From the NCBI GenBank assembly GCA_029747015.1, contig JAKOGI010002783.1:1-64000 (forward strand): a DNA stretch of 64,000 nt, read 5' to 3'. This stretch comes from Carnegiea gigantea (Eukaryota > Streptophyta > Magnoliopsida > Caryophyllales > Cactaceae). The notes beneath the pieces are model-generated. The model worked only from the letters and a program-made list of their open reading frames with translations. It had not been told where the DNA came from and did not search any database. The position numbers and the translations under genes are program-made. Below are positions 11,211-21,066 of this stretch, piece by piece. Every line of letters begins with the position of its first letter. Position 1 is the first letter of the stretch.

Positions 11211-12200
11211 TACCGCCTTCATCCCAAAATTTCCCCATTTTTGTGTGCACTTTTGGCCTAACTAAAGTGGTCCCACAACTTGAGGCTCCACATGGTTTTG
11301 AAGTTTAAGATCTCAGCTTTCAAACAAGCCCAATTATGTTTAATTTGGACGTCGTTTGGTTGGGCTAAATATTACTCAAAGGGAAGACATGTCCTGCTCC
11401 AGTCTAGTTCTGATATAGGTGTAATGTTCGGACCATAACTTTTGATCTACTTATCCAAATTGAGCAAATGAGCCCATTCTGGAAAATAGATTTCCAGGGC
11501 TTTCCAACAAGCCCAAAATCACCTGATTTGGACGTGTGTCTGAGAGTTATGCTCAGTTGAAGTGGAGGCTGCTGCAAGGATTAAATGCTGGGCAAATGAA
11601 GAGACTTTGGTTACATGACATCACCTTGCTGACATCATGCACGACTTGGATGGATTTCTTCAGCTGATAGGAAGTCTAGAATGTTCATTGTAACCTCCCC
11701 CATTCCTTTAAGTTGTGTCTTTTTATTTTTCCTAAGTCTTTTCAATTTTCTAGCTTTAAATTGCTAGGAGTTTGTGTCTTTTGCTTGTCTTGTTGTTGCC
11801 TATATATAGTGGGGTGTGAAGTGTTTTTCAATTCAGAGTTGTAAGCTTTTCCAAGAGTAGTACAAACACCTTGAGAGTGATTCTCATTTGTGTCCAAAAA
11901 AAAATCCCTAGTTCTATATCTTGAATTTTGGCAAGTTCAAGTGGTGTTCTAGGTTCTCTTTTCTTTTCCAATTGGAGTGATTCCTTGGTGAAGACGAGAG
12001 GATTTGCCCAAGATCAAGTCCTTGAGTGGCTCCGCGAAGGATTATCTCAAGTGCAAGGTCTTGTTTATCCTTTGTTCTTTTTTGTTATTATTCATCGATC
12101 CATCTCAATCTATCTTCCATATTCACTTTTCTTTGGTTTGATTCTTGTTTGGAATTTGTTTGAGTTTGATTTGGTTCACTTACCACCCACATATACATCA
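11083..12200 (+). repeat. Array C, LTR 3 (outer 3' LTR)
   Basis: 1118 bp, TGATGGAGACC..ATACATCA, followed by CATAG and coding sequence of element D. The first 226 bp keep an open frame for the conserved LTR-encoded tail. Confidence 0.88.
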
Positions 12201-14059
12201 CATAGCCTCTAGCCATCAATTCATCAATTTTTCTTTGGAGTTCCTTAGTCTCTTGGGGATTACACCTATAGGCAGCCTTGTTGGGAAGTGGGGCATCGGG
12301 AATAAGGTCAATTTGATGCTCAATGCCTCGGATTAGAGGGAGGCTAGGTGGTAGGTCTTATGGAAAGACATCTTAGTATTTTGAGAGGAGGGGGCGAATT
12401 AGGGGGTGTAAGGGAGTCTCTTCCTCACTTTTGTTGCTTTCAAGCATGAGTAAAGCTAGAACTTGCTTACCCTTGCTTAAAGCTCTCTCAAACCGTGTTT
12501 CACTCAACATGAGAAGGTCTCTCTTTTTCTCACTTTCCACCCCGAGCTTAGTTTTGTGGACTTGGTTTGGAGGTAATGGGTTTAAGACCATCTTTTCCTT
12601 ATCAATGATCAAAGCGTAAGTGTTCTTGAACCCATCATGTATGACATGTCTATCAAATTGCCAAGGCCGATCCACAAGTACATGACATGCACTCATGGGT
12701 ACCACATCACAAAGTACATTATCTCTATACTTTCTGCCAATTAAAAAAGAGATGAGTGCTTGTTTTGATACCTTAATGTCGCCACCATCATTGAACCATT
12801 TGAGAGAGTAAGGCTTAGGATGTGAAATAGTAAGAATGCCAAGATTTTCAATGAGTGTAGTGGAGGCCACATTGGTGTAACTTCCTCCATTAATGATCAA
12901 GTTGCAAACCTTGTCTTGTATGGTGCACCGAGAGTGAAAGATCATATCTCTTTGAGCCTTGTCATAAGGAGTTCTTGGGTGTGCAAAACCCTCCCTAAGA
13001 CAAGTAATTCACCTTCATCGGCCTCAAGTTGGGTCTCTTCTTCCATGTGGTCTGATTTTTCCTCATGAGATTCTTCTCGAGTCTCCATCAATAGGGCATC
13101 AACTTCTTCAACCTCTTGCATGGTCATGACCCTTCGGTTGGGACAATCATATTAGAAGTGCCCATACCCTTGACATTTAAGGCACTTCTGGCCCTCAAGC
13201 TTCTTAGGCAATTCCTTGGGTGAAGGAAGAGCCACGGCCTTGCCCTCATCAACTTGTGAAGTGCCTTTGGGTTTAGGAGGAATGAAGAGCTTGAATGGAG
13301 GTTTGAACTTGCTTGCTCCTCAGGAAATGGCTTGGTGAAAATCTTCTTTTCCTTCTACCTCTTCTCATCCTTGAGAGCTAGCTTAAAGACATCATGCAAG
13401 GTGAAATAGGTTTGAAGTTCCATCTTCCTAGCAATAAGAGGGTTTAGCCTGTTGAGAAACTAAGCCACGGTTTGCTCTTGGGGTTCATGGATGCCTCCCC
13501 TCAAAAGGAGTTGCTCAAACTCCCTCATGTACTCACCCACACTCATATTGTTTTGCTTGAGTGAGAATAGCCAGTTGTAGATATCTTGCTTGTAACTCTC
13601 GGGAAGAAATCTCTTGTTCATAAGAGACTTAAGCTTCTCCAATGACTTAATCTTCCTTTTTCCTTCTCTAGCCCTCTGCTTCTTGACATTTTCAAAACAC
13701 AAGGAGGCATACCTTGTAAATTTGAGGCTAGCAATCTTGAAACTCTTCTCATCATCATAGCCTTTAGCTTCGAAGATTCGGTCCATGGCTTGAACCCATT
13801 CAACGTACTCATCGGGATTCAAGTTGCCATTGAGCTTCGGGGGCTTAACATTGATGTCTCTAAACTCATCTATAGGAGGTCTTCTACCTCCCGTTCTTGG
13901 ATTGCTTCCCATACTTAAGTCACTTGAATAGTCATCTTCACCCTCATGACCATTCGGTCCTGGGGCTCGTCAGCCTCCTTCGAGGGTGGTGAATTGTGCG
14001 GCCATTTGCTTAAGTTGCCTACTAAGTTGTCTCACACTTTGTCGTAGGCTTTGGATGGC
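12201..14059 (-). pseudogene. Element D, gag-protease-RT segment of an old gypsy element
   Basis: Reading down the minus strand from 14059: Gag capsid domain (13912-13460; PKLNGNLNPDEYVEWVQAMD, FLPESYKQDIYNWLF), a zinc knuckle near 13190-13140 broken by a stop (CLKCQGYGHF then stop), an acidic gag-protease spacer (13127-12942), protease (12945-12373) and the start of RT (to 12201; NKAAYRCNP-like). The protease motif reads LIINGGSYTNV: the catalytic Asp codon (12889-12891) is now Asn. Several frame breaks occur, so this copy is dead. Array C interrupts it at 12201 and element E at 14060; its Gag N-terminus resumes at 20963. It is related to element J (same SLEQAH N-terminus and GGSYTNVAS protease). 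Confidence 0.85.
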
Positions 14060-15181
14060 TGATGGAGACCATCGTGAGAAGCCCAAGGACCATCAAGCTC
14101 AGCTCAAGGAGGATTCACTCAAGCTTCAAGAGGTCAAGGAAGTTGCCAAACTTTGCCGGAAATTGGCGTTCATGCCCGAAGAGGTAGTGCCGCCTTCATC
14201 CAGAAATTTCCCGATTTTTGTGTGCACTTTTGGCCTACCTAACGTGGACCCACAACTTGAGGCTCCACATGGTTTTGAAGCTTAAGATGTCAGCTTTAAA
14301 ATAAGCCCAATTTTATTTAATTTGGACATCATTTGATTGGGCAAAATATCACTCAAAGATACGTTGTGCTGATCCAGTCCAGTCTGAGATAGGTGCATTG
14401 TTTGGGCCATAACTTTCACACCGCTTATCCAAATTGAGCAAATGAGCCCATTCTGGAAAATAGACTTCCAGGGCTTTCTAACAAGCCCAAGAACGCGTGA
14501 TTTGGCCGAGTATTCTAGAAGTTATGCTCTGTTGAAGTTGAGGCAGTTGCAAGGATTAATGCTGGGAATATGAAGAGTCTTAGGTTACATATATTTGTGT
14601 GGCTGATATTGTGCACGTTTTAGATGCTTCTAGATTGATGTAATCAGCTGCAAAAATCCTAGAATATTCCTTGTAACCTCCCCCACCCCCTTTTATGATG
14701 TGTCTTTTCATTTTTCTTAGACTTTTCATTAGCTAGTTTTAATTGTTAGGAGTTATTTGAGTCTTTTGATTGTCTTTTGCTGAGTCTATAAAAGGGGAGG
14801 GGCATGTGAAGCTAATCATTCAGCATTGTAAGAGATTTCCAAAGTAATACAAGCACCTTTGAGAGTGATTCTCATTTGTGTCTCAAAATTCCTAGTTCTA
14901 TATCTTGAATTTGGCTCATTCAAGTGGTGTTCTAGGTTCTCTTCCTTTTCCAATTGGAGTGATTCCTTGGTTAAGACAAGAGAATTAGCCCAAGATCAAG
15001 TCATTGAGTGGCTCCGTGAAGGATTATCTTAATTACAAGGTCTTGTTTATCCTTGTTCTTTTTGTTATTATTCTTCAAACCATCTCAAACTATCTTCCAC
15101 CATATTCACTTTTCTTTGGTTGATTCTTGTTTAGTTTGAGTTTGAGTTGATTTGGTTCACTTACCACCCACATCTACATCA
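14060..15181 (+). repeat. 5' LTR of element E
   Basis: 1122 bp, TGATGGAGACC..CATCTACATCA. It contains a TATA box and, in the U3 start, the reading frame that in the 3' copy encodes the polyprotein tail. Confidence 0.95.
14787..14795 (+). promoter_or_regulatory. TATA box of the element E LTR promoter
   Basis: TATAAAAGG preceded by GAGTC, about 395 bp before the LTR end. The same sequence is at 20568-20576 in the 3' LTR and, on the minus strand, in the R LTR (62457-62465). Confidence 0.7.
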
Positions 15182-15183
15182 AT

Positions 15184-15197
15184 TGGTATCAGAGCCA
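15184..15197 (+). other. Primer binding site of element E
   Basis: TGGTATCAGAGCCA, a 14-nt match to the initiator tRNA-Met 3' end, 2 nt after the LTR. Confidence 0.95.
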
Positions 15198-15527
15198 AGG
15201 TTTTTAAGTGACCCACATCATACCCAAACACATCCCAAAAAGCCAAAATACAAAAAAAAAAAGAGGCACAAACCGGCAATCCGAAGTCTTGAAGACCAGA
15301 GAAGCAGCACGGTGCCCCCGTGCCACAACACACGACCGTGCCATATTCTTTTTCCAGGAATCTTCAAGTCGAGACGGAGCACGGTGCCCCCGTGCCGCCA
15401 AGCACGACCGTGCCACTCTACTTTTCTGCATTTTCTTCAGCCGAAGCATAGCACGGCCTGACCGTGCCCCCTTGCACGACCGTGCCACTTTCCCTGCTGC
15501 ATATTCTTCCTTCAACGCATCTCCAAC
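15198..15527 (+). other. Element E leader with three palindrome pairs
   Basis: Three repeats of a two-part unit. A looped inverted repeat comes first (GCACGGTGCCCCCGTGCC at 15307-15324 and 15379-15396; GCACGGCCTGACCGTGCC at 15451-15468), then 5-9 nt later the short palindrome CACGACCGTGCC (about 15331-15342, 15401-15414, 15474-15486). The spacing places the array in the 5' RNA leader between PBS and gag. Confidence 0.8.
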
Positions 15528-18500
15528 ATGTCTACAAAGTCCACAAGAAGCGACCAAGCACGTGTGGAAGAGTTAGAAGCACAACTCACTTATCTTCGAA
15601 CTCAACTTGGGCAACTTTTGGAGGAGAAAAGAAGGTGGGTTCATAGCCCCACTCCCTCTCATCCTCATGAACCGGTGGTTGAATCTGAAGAGGAAGTCCA
15701 TCACTCCCATGCCAATTCAAGTGATGAGGAACCCCCAAGGAGACGAAGGCAAGGAGGAAATATTGGTGGTGTCCGAATTGACATCCCCGAATTTGAAGGC
15801 CAACTTGATCCGGACTTATTTCTCGATTGGTTGCACACCATTGAGAGGATCTTTGAATATGAGGACATCCCGGAAGATAAGAAGGTAAAGCTTGTAGCCC
15901 TTAAACTCAGAAAATATGCTTCAATCTGGTGGGCTAACCTTGGAGCGAAAAGAGCAAGAAACGGGAAAGGGAAAATCAGAACTTGGGCCAAAATGAAAGA
16001 AAAACTCAAGGCCAAGTTTCTTCCCTCTCACTATGTGCAAGACAATTATCTCAAGCTCCATCGACTCAAGCAAGGATCCAAGAGTGTGGAAGAATACACT
16101 CGGGAGTTTGAACAACTCCTACTCAAATGCGATTTGAGAGAAGACGACTCACAAACCTTGGTAAGATACTTGACCGGTCTTGATGAGTCCATTGCTCATG
16201 TAATTGAGTTGCAACCCTATTCATCCCTAGATGACTTGAGTTCTCTAGCCTACAAGGTAGAGCAACAAAAGAAATCAAAGGGAAAGAGTGTCCTTTCCAA
16301 GCCTCTCTCTCGTCCTTACCCCACACAAAAGCCTCCGTACTACCCTCCTCGTCCACAAAATCCCCCACCTCCACAAACCAAAAACACCACTCCAACCCCT
16401 CCAAAACCCTCCACACAAGAGCCCAAATCAAAGGACAAGGTTCGTTGCTTTCGGTGTCAAGGCATGGGACACTATGCATCTGAGTGTCCAAACAGGAGGA
16501 TTGTTTCCCTAGCGGAGTACCAAGAAGCATGTGATGAACATGCCTATGATGAAGAAGAAGGAGAGCACTTTGAAGAAGGAAGTTTGGAAGAAGTTGAGGA
16601 AGGCCCCGATGAAGGAGAGTTGCTTGTTATCCGCCGGGCCTTGAGTGGAATTGCCACTCAAAAGGACATGGAGCAAAGAGAAGCCATTTTTCACACCAGG
16701 TGTACCGTAGGAGACAAGGTTTGTTCCCTTATCATTGATGGAGGTAGTTGTGCTAACGTTGCCTCAAAGACTATGGTGGACAAACTCAAGCTGCAAGTCT
16801 CTCCTCGTCCAAATCCCTACACCATACAATGGTTGAATCAAGGCAAAGGTTTGCAAATTACTCACCGTTGTCTTGTTTCTTTTTCAATTGGGAAAAACTA
16901 TAAAGATGAGATTTGGTGTGATATAGTCCCCATGGATGCTTGCCATATATTATTGGGTAGACCATGGCTTTTTGATAGAAGTGTCATCCATGATGGCCGG
17001 ATGAACACTTACTCTTTTCTCAAGGACCGTAAGAAAATCACTCTTACCCCTCTCAAAAGTCCTTCCCCCTCTAAGCCAAAAGACAATCCTCATTTGGAAG
17101 TCTTCTTTACTACTCTTCTCAAATCTGAGCACCATGAGTATGAGTCTTTTAAAGACTTGATACTTTTACAAGAAGAGTCTAAGCCATCATCTCCCTCACA
17201 TCCACTACTCACCCCTCTTCTACAAGCCTATCACCATGTTTTTCCACAAGAAATTCCACATGGCCTTCCCCCTCCAAGATCTATCCAACACAAGATAGAC
17301 CTCGTTCCCGGATCCGTACTTCCAAACAAGCCGGCATACCGGATGTCTCCAAGCGAAACTCAAGAAGTCCAAAGACAAGTGGATGATCTCTTGTCCAAGG
17401 GTTTAATTCGGGAAAGTCTAAGCCCATGTGCCGTGCCCGCCCTCCTTGTTCCTAAGAAGGATGGTAGCATGCGTATGTGTGTTGATAGCCGGGCAATAAA
17501 CAAGATCACTATCAAGTACCGGTTTCCTATTCCCCGATTGGAAGATCTATTGGATGAATTACATGGAGCCGCTATCTTTTCTAAGATTGATCTTAGAAGT
17601 GGCTATTATCAGATTCGTATTTTTGAAGGTGATGAATGGAAAACCGCCTTTAAGACTAAAGGAGGTTTATATGAGTGGCTTGTAATGCCATTCGGGCTTA
17701 CTAATGCCCCGAGCACTTTTATGAGACTCATGAACCAAGTTCTCAAGCCCCTCATTGGAACTTGTGTTGTCGTTTACTTTGATGATATCTTGGTCTATAG
17801 CAAGACCGAGGAGGAGCATGCCAAGCATTTGCAACAAGTTTTGGAGATTCTTTCACAAGAACAACTTTATGGCAATATGGAGAAATGCTTTTTCTTCACT
17901 CCTCAAGTGGTATTCTTGGGTTTCATTGTTTCCGCCCAAGGCCTCCAAGTTGATGAAAGCAAGATCAAGGCTATTCAAGAGTGGCCAACTCCTACATCCG
18001 TCACTCAAGTAAGGAGTTTTCATGGCCTAGCCTCATTTTACCGGAGGTTCATTAGAAATTTCAGCACTATCGTGGCTCCTATGACCGAGGTAATTAAAGG
18101 CAAAGAGTTTTCATGGAATGAGCAAGCACAACAAGCCTTTGAAGAGATCAAGAAGAAGCTCACTAGTTCCCCCGTTCTAGCCTTGCCTGACTTTACCAAA
18201 GTCTTTGAAGTAGAATGTGATGCATCCGGGGTAGGAATTGGAGCTGTCCTATCTCAAGAGAGGAGACCCATTGCCTTTTTTAGTGAGAAGCTCAACGATG
18301 CCAAGAAGAAGTACTCCACCTATGACAAGGAGTTTTATGCAATCATTAGAGCATTGGAGCATTGGCGTCATTACTTAGTTGGAGGTGAGTTCATCCTTCA
18401 TTCCGACCATGAAGCTCTCAAATACATTCAAGGACAACACAAGCTCAACCCTAGACATGCTAAATGGGTAGAGTATCTTCAGTCCTTCCACTTCACTATC

Positions 18501-20066
18501 CAACATAAGGCGGGTACTCTCAACAAAGGAGCTGATGCATTGTCAAGAAGGTACTTATTACTCTCCACTTTGAGTACTAAAGTACTTGGGTTTGAAGTTG
18601 TTAAAGATTTGTACCCAAAAGATGATGATTTCAAGGACATTTTTGAGAAGTGTCTTAAACACCCCCATGGGTTGTTCCACTTAGAAGATGGGTTCCTATT
18701 CAAAGGTTCACGCCTTTGTATACCTCAATGTGGATTTCGTGAACTGCTTATCCAAGAGCTGCATGGAGGAGCCCTAGCTGGCCATTTTGGTGTTGAGAAG
18801 ACTAGATCAATGTTGAAGGAACACTACTATTGGCCTAAGATGTCAAGAGATGTAGAGCATTTCATCAAAAGATGTTCTACTTGTCAAATGGCTAAGAGCC
18901 ATTCTTTGCCCCAAGGATTGTATTCTCCACTCCCCATTCCTCAAGCCCCTTGGGAAGATATTAGCCTGGATTTTATCACGGGTTTGCCTAGAACCCAAAG
19001 GAACAAAGACTCCATTATGGTGGTTGTGGATCGATTCTCCAAGATGGCGCATTTCATCCCTTGCCACACCACTAATGATGCTACTCAAGTGGCTAATCTT
19101 TACTTCAAGGAGATTGTGAGACTACATGGCATTCCAAAGAGCATGGTATCTGATCGGGACTCCAAGTTTCTTAGTCATTTTTGGCTAACTCTATGGCGCA
19201 AATTGGGTACTCAACTCAAGTTTAGCACTACTTGTCATCCCCAAACTGATGGCCAAACTGAAGTCACTAATAGGACTTTGGGTACCTTACTTCGAGTCCT
19301 AGTGAAGAAGCATTTGAAGAATTGGGATGAGTTGCTACCACATGCCGAGTTTGCATTCAATCGAGTGCCTAGTAAGTCGACCCAACTCTCTCCATTTCAA
19401 GTTGTGTATGGCTACAATCCCAAGAGTCCCTTGGATCTTGTTCCCATTCCAACTCCCACAAAATTTAGTTGGGAAGCTGAAAAAAGAGCCAAGGAGATCC
19501 AAGATCTTCATGCAAGAGTTAGAGATAACATTGCCAAGGCTAATGAAAGAGCCATGCAAAGCGCCAACAAGCATCGCAAGGAGGTACATTTTCAACCAGG
19601 AGATTTGGTATGGATTCACATGAGGAAGGAGCGTTTCCCTTCAAAGAGAAAATCTAAGTTGATGCCGCGTTCCGATGGTCCATTTGAAATCCTTGAGAAG
19701 GTTGGGCCCAATGCATACAAGGTTGATCTACCTGGAGATTATGGAGTTTCGGCTACCTTCAATGTCTCCGATCTTAGCCCCTATTTCGATGATGAGCCCC
19801 TTCCTAGTTTGAGGACAAACTTTCACTTACCCGGGGGGAATGATGGAGACCATCGTGAGAAGCCCAAGGACCATCAAGCTCAGCTCAAGGAGGATTCACT
19901 CAAGCTTCAAGAGGTCAAGGAAGTTGCCAAACTTTGCCGGAAATTGGCGTTCATGCCCGAAGAGGTAGTGCCGCCTTCATCCAGAAATTTCCCGATTTTT
20001 GTGTGCACTTTTGGCCTACCTAACGTGGACCCACAACTTGAGGCTCCACATGGTTTTGAAGCTTAA
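15528..20066 (+). CDS. gag-pol: Gag-Pol polyprotein of element E (Gag, protease, RT, RNase H, integrase)
   Basis: 1512 residues in one frame, all domains intact by eye. The N-terminus has a short coiled-coil-like stretch (VEELEAQLTYLRTQLGQLLEE), then Gag capsid (about 87-250; WWANL at 134) and a CCHC knuckle (C307, C310, H315, C320). The protease has LIIDGGSCANV with catalytic D404. RT has YFDD at 750-753 and RNase H has VECDASG (D898). Integrase has an HHCC zinc finger (H1079..C1116, C1119) and a catalytic triad D1148, D1209, E1245 with 35-residue spacing. After the integrase C-terminus (SATFNVSDLSPYFDD) there is no recognisable chromodomain. From about residue 1438 the frame continues into the 3' LTR for some 75 residues (EVKEVAKLCRKL.., TFGLPNVDPQLEAP) and stops at 20066. 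Pol running into the 3' LTR and a non-chromodomain C-terminus are reported for CRM elements; the clade call is from memory of the family. Confidence 0.95.
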   Translation: MSTKSTRSDQARVEELEAQLTYLRTQLGQLLEEKRRWVHSPTPSHPHEPVVESEEEVHHSHANSSDEEPPRRRRQGGNIGGVRIDIPEFEGQLDPDLFLDWLHTIERIFEYEDIPEDKKVKLVALKLRKYASIWWANLGAKRARNGKGKIRTWAKMKEKLKAKFLPSHYVQDNYLKLHRLKQGSKSVEEYTREFEQLLLKCDLREDDSQTLVRYLTGLDESIAHVIELQPYSSLDDLSSLAYKVEQQKKSKGKSVLSKPLSRPYPTQKPPYYPPRPQNPPPPQTKNTTPTPPKPSTQEPKSKDKVRCFRCQGMGHYASECPNRRIVSLAEYQEACDEHAYDEEEGEHFEEGSLEEVEEGPDEGELLVIRRALSGIATQKDMEQREAIFHTRCTVGDKVCSLIIDGGSCANVASKTMVDKLKLQVSPRPNPYTIQWLNQGKGLQITHRCLVSFSIGKNYKDEIWCDIVPMDACHILLGRPWLFDRSVIHDGRMNTYSFLKDRKKITLTPLKSPSPSKPKDNPHLEVFFTTLLKSEHHEYESFKDLILLQEESKPSSPSHPLLTPLLQAYHHVFPQEIPHGLPPPRSIQHKIDLVPGSVLPNKPAYRMSPSETQEVQRQVDDLLSKGLIRESLSPCAVPALLVPKKDGSMRMCVDSRAINKITIKYRFPIPRLEDLLDELHGAAIFSKIDLRSGYYQIRIFEGDEWKTAFKTKGGLYEWLVMPFGLTNAPSTFMRLMNQVLKPLIGTCVVVYFDDILVYSKTEEEHAKHLQQVLEILSQEQLYGNMEKCFFFTPQVVFLGFIVSAQGLQVDESKIKAIQEWPTPTSVTQVRSFHGLASFYRRFIRNFSTIVAPMTEVIKGKEFSWNEQAQQAFEEIKKKLTSSPVLALPDFTKVFEVECDASGVGIGAVLSQERRPIAFFSEKLNDAKKKYSTYDKEFYAIIRALEHWRHYLVGGEFILHSDHEALKYIQGQHKLNPRHAKWVEYLQSFHFTIQHKAGTLNKGADALSRRYLLLSTLSTKVLGFEVVKDLYPKDDDFKDIFEKCLKHPHGLFHLEDGFLFKGSRLCIPQCGFRELLIQELHGGALAGHFGVEKTRSMLKEHYYWPKMSRDVEHFIKRCSTCQMAKSHSLPQGLYSPLPIPQAPWEDISLDFITGLPRTQRNKDSIMVVVDRFSKMAHFIPCHTTNDATQVANLYFKEIVRLHGIPKSMVSDRDSKFLSHFWLTLWRKLGTQLKFSTTCHPQTDGQTEVTNRTLGTLLRVLVKKHLKNWDELLPHAEFAFNRVPSKSTQLSPFQVVYGYNPKSPLDLVPIPTPTKFSWEAEKRAKEIQDLHARVRDNIAKANERAMQSANKHRKEVHFQPGDLVWIHMRKERFPSKRKSKLMPRSDGPFEILEKVGPNAYKVDLPGDYGVSATFNVSDLSPYFDDEPLPSLRTNFHLPGGNDGDHREKPKDHQAQLKEDSLKLQEVKEVAKLCRKLAFMPEEVVPPSSRNFPIFVCTFGLPNVDPQLEAPHGFEA
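19831..19840 (+). other. Polypurine tract of element E
   Basis: CCGGGGGGAA directly before the 3' LTR; primes plus-strand synthesis. It is translated as part of the polyprotein (PGGND). Confidence 0.8.
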
Positions 20067-20962
20067 GATGTCAGCTTTAAAATAAGCCCAATTTTATTTA
20101 ATTTGGACATCATTTGATTGGGCAAAATATCACTCAAAGATACGTTGTGCTGATCCAGTCCAGTCTGAGATAGGTGCATTGTTTGGGCCATAACTTTCAA
20201 ACCGCTTATCCAAATTGAGCAAATGAGCCCATTCTGGAAAATAGACTTCCAGGGCTTTCTAACAAGCCCAAGAACGCGTGATTTGGCCGAGTATTCTGGA
20301 AGTTATGCTCTGTTGAAGTTGAGGCAGTTGCAAGGATTAATGCTGGGAATATGAAGAGTCTTAGGTTACATATATTTGTGTGGCTGATATTGTGCACGTT
20401 TTAGATGCTTCTAGATTGATGTAATCAGCTGCAAAAATCCTAGAATATTCCTTGTAACCTCCCCCACCCCCTTTTATGATGTGTCTTTTCATTTTTCTTA
20501 GACTTTTCATTAGCTAGTTTTAATTGTTAGGAGTTATTTGAGTCTTTTGATTGTCTTTTGCTGAGTCTATAAAAGGGGAGGGGCATGTGAAGCTAATCAT
20601 TCAGCATTGTAAGAGATTTCCAAAGTAATACAAGCACCTTTGAGAGTGATTCTCATTTGTGTCTCAAAATTCCTAGTTCTATATCTTGAATTTGGCTCAT
20701 TCAAGTGGTGTTCTAGGTTCTCTTCCTTTTCCAATTGGAGTGATTCCTTGGTTAAGACAAGAGAATTAGCCCAAGATCAAGTCATTGAGTGGCTCCGTGA
20801 AGGATTATCTTAATTACAAGGTCTTGTTTATCCTTGTTCTTTTTGTTATTATTCTTCAAACCATCTCAAACTATCTTCCACCATATTCACTTTTCTTTGG
20901 TTGATTCTTGTTTAGTTTGAGTTTGAGTTGATTTGGTTCACTTACCACCCACACCTACATCA
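19841..20962 (+). repeat. 3' LTR of element E
   Basis: 1122 bp, three differences from the 5' copy. Its first 226 bp are the end of the gag-pol coding frame. Confidence 0.95.
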
Positions 20963-21066
20963 ATGGCATTATCTTGTCTCATCATATGAGCTTGTTCTAA
21001 GCTCATACCCCTTGGTATCCTTGCTAGTTGGGGAGAACCAGTGGAGGGGTTATCTTCATTAGACAT
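20963..21066 (-). pseudogene. Element D, Gag N-terminus
   Basis: From ATG 21066 (minus) the frame reads MSNEDNPSTGSPQLARIPRG then MSLEQAHMMRQDNAI and runs into the element E insertion point, where the rest of Gag continues at 14059. The start is recognised by similarity to element J (VRVPRGLSLEQAH). Element E therefore split the D gag gene. Confidence 0.8.

Larger units (their letters stand above)
4430..12200 (+). mobile_element. Element C: tandem array of a gag-only LTR retrotransposon (internal-LTR-internal-LTR-internal-LTR)
   Basis: Three internal regions (4430-5828, 6947-8459, 9576-11082) alternate with three LTRs of about 1117 bp. Each LTR except the last is followed directly by a PBS and leader, with no TSD between units. 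The array ends at 12200 (..TACATCA) and the flank resumes in the RT region of element D. The first LTR and the PBS of unit 1 are off-window because B/A are inserted in the unit 1 leader. Such arrays usually arise by unequal recombination between LTRs. Confidence 0.85.
14060..20962 (+). mobile_element. Element E: complete, young, autonomous CRM-like Ty3/gypsy retrotransposon
   Basis: 6903 bp, bounded by a perfect TSD ATGGC (14055-14059 and 20963-20967). The LTRs are both 1122 bp and differ at three positions by eye (C/A near 14430/20210, A/G near 14517/20297, T/C near 15176/20957), so the insertion is recent. PBS, leader, one uninterrupted 1512-codon gag-pol and a purine tract are all present. 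It is the only full-length, fully open autonomous element in the window. Confidence 0.95.

Noticed and set aside
15298..15490. Short GC-rich repeats as a CRISPR array
   Set aside because: Spacers are irregular and conserved between copies, repeats are palindromes of 12-18 nt, and the context is a plant retrotransposon leader.
19700..20066. Chromodomain at the end of the E integrase
   Set aside because: No aromatic-cage-like chromodomain pattern could be seen; the extension is the LTR-encoded tail.
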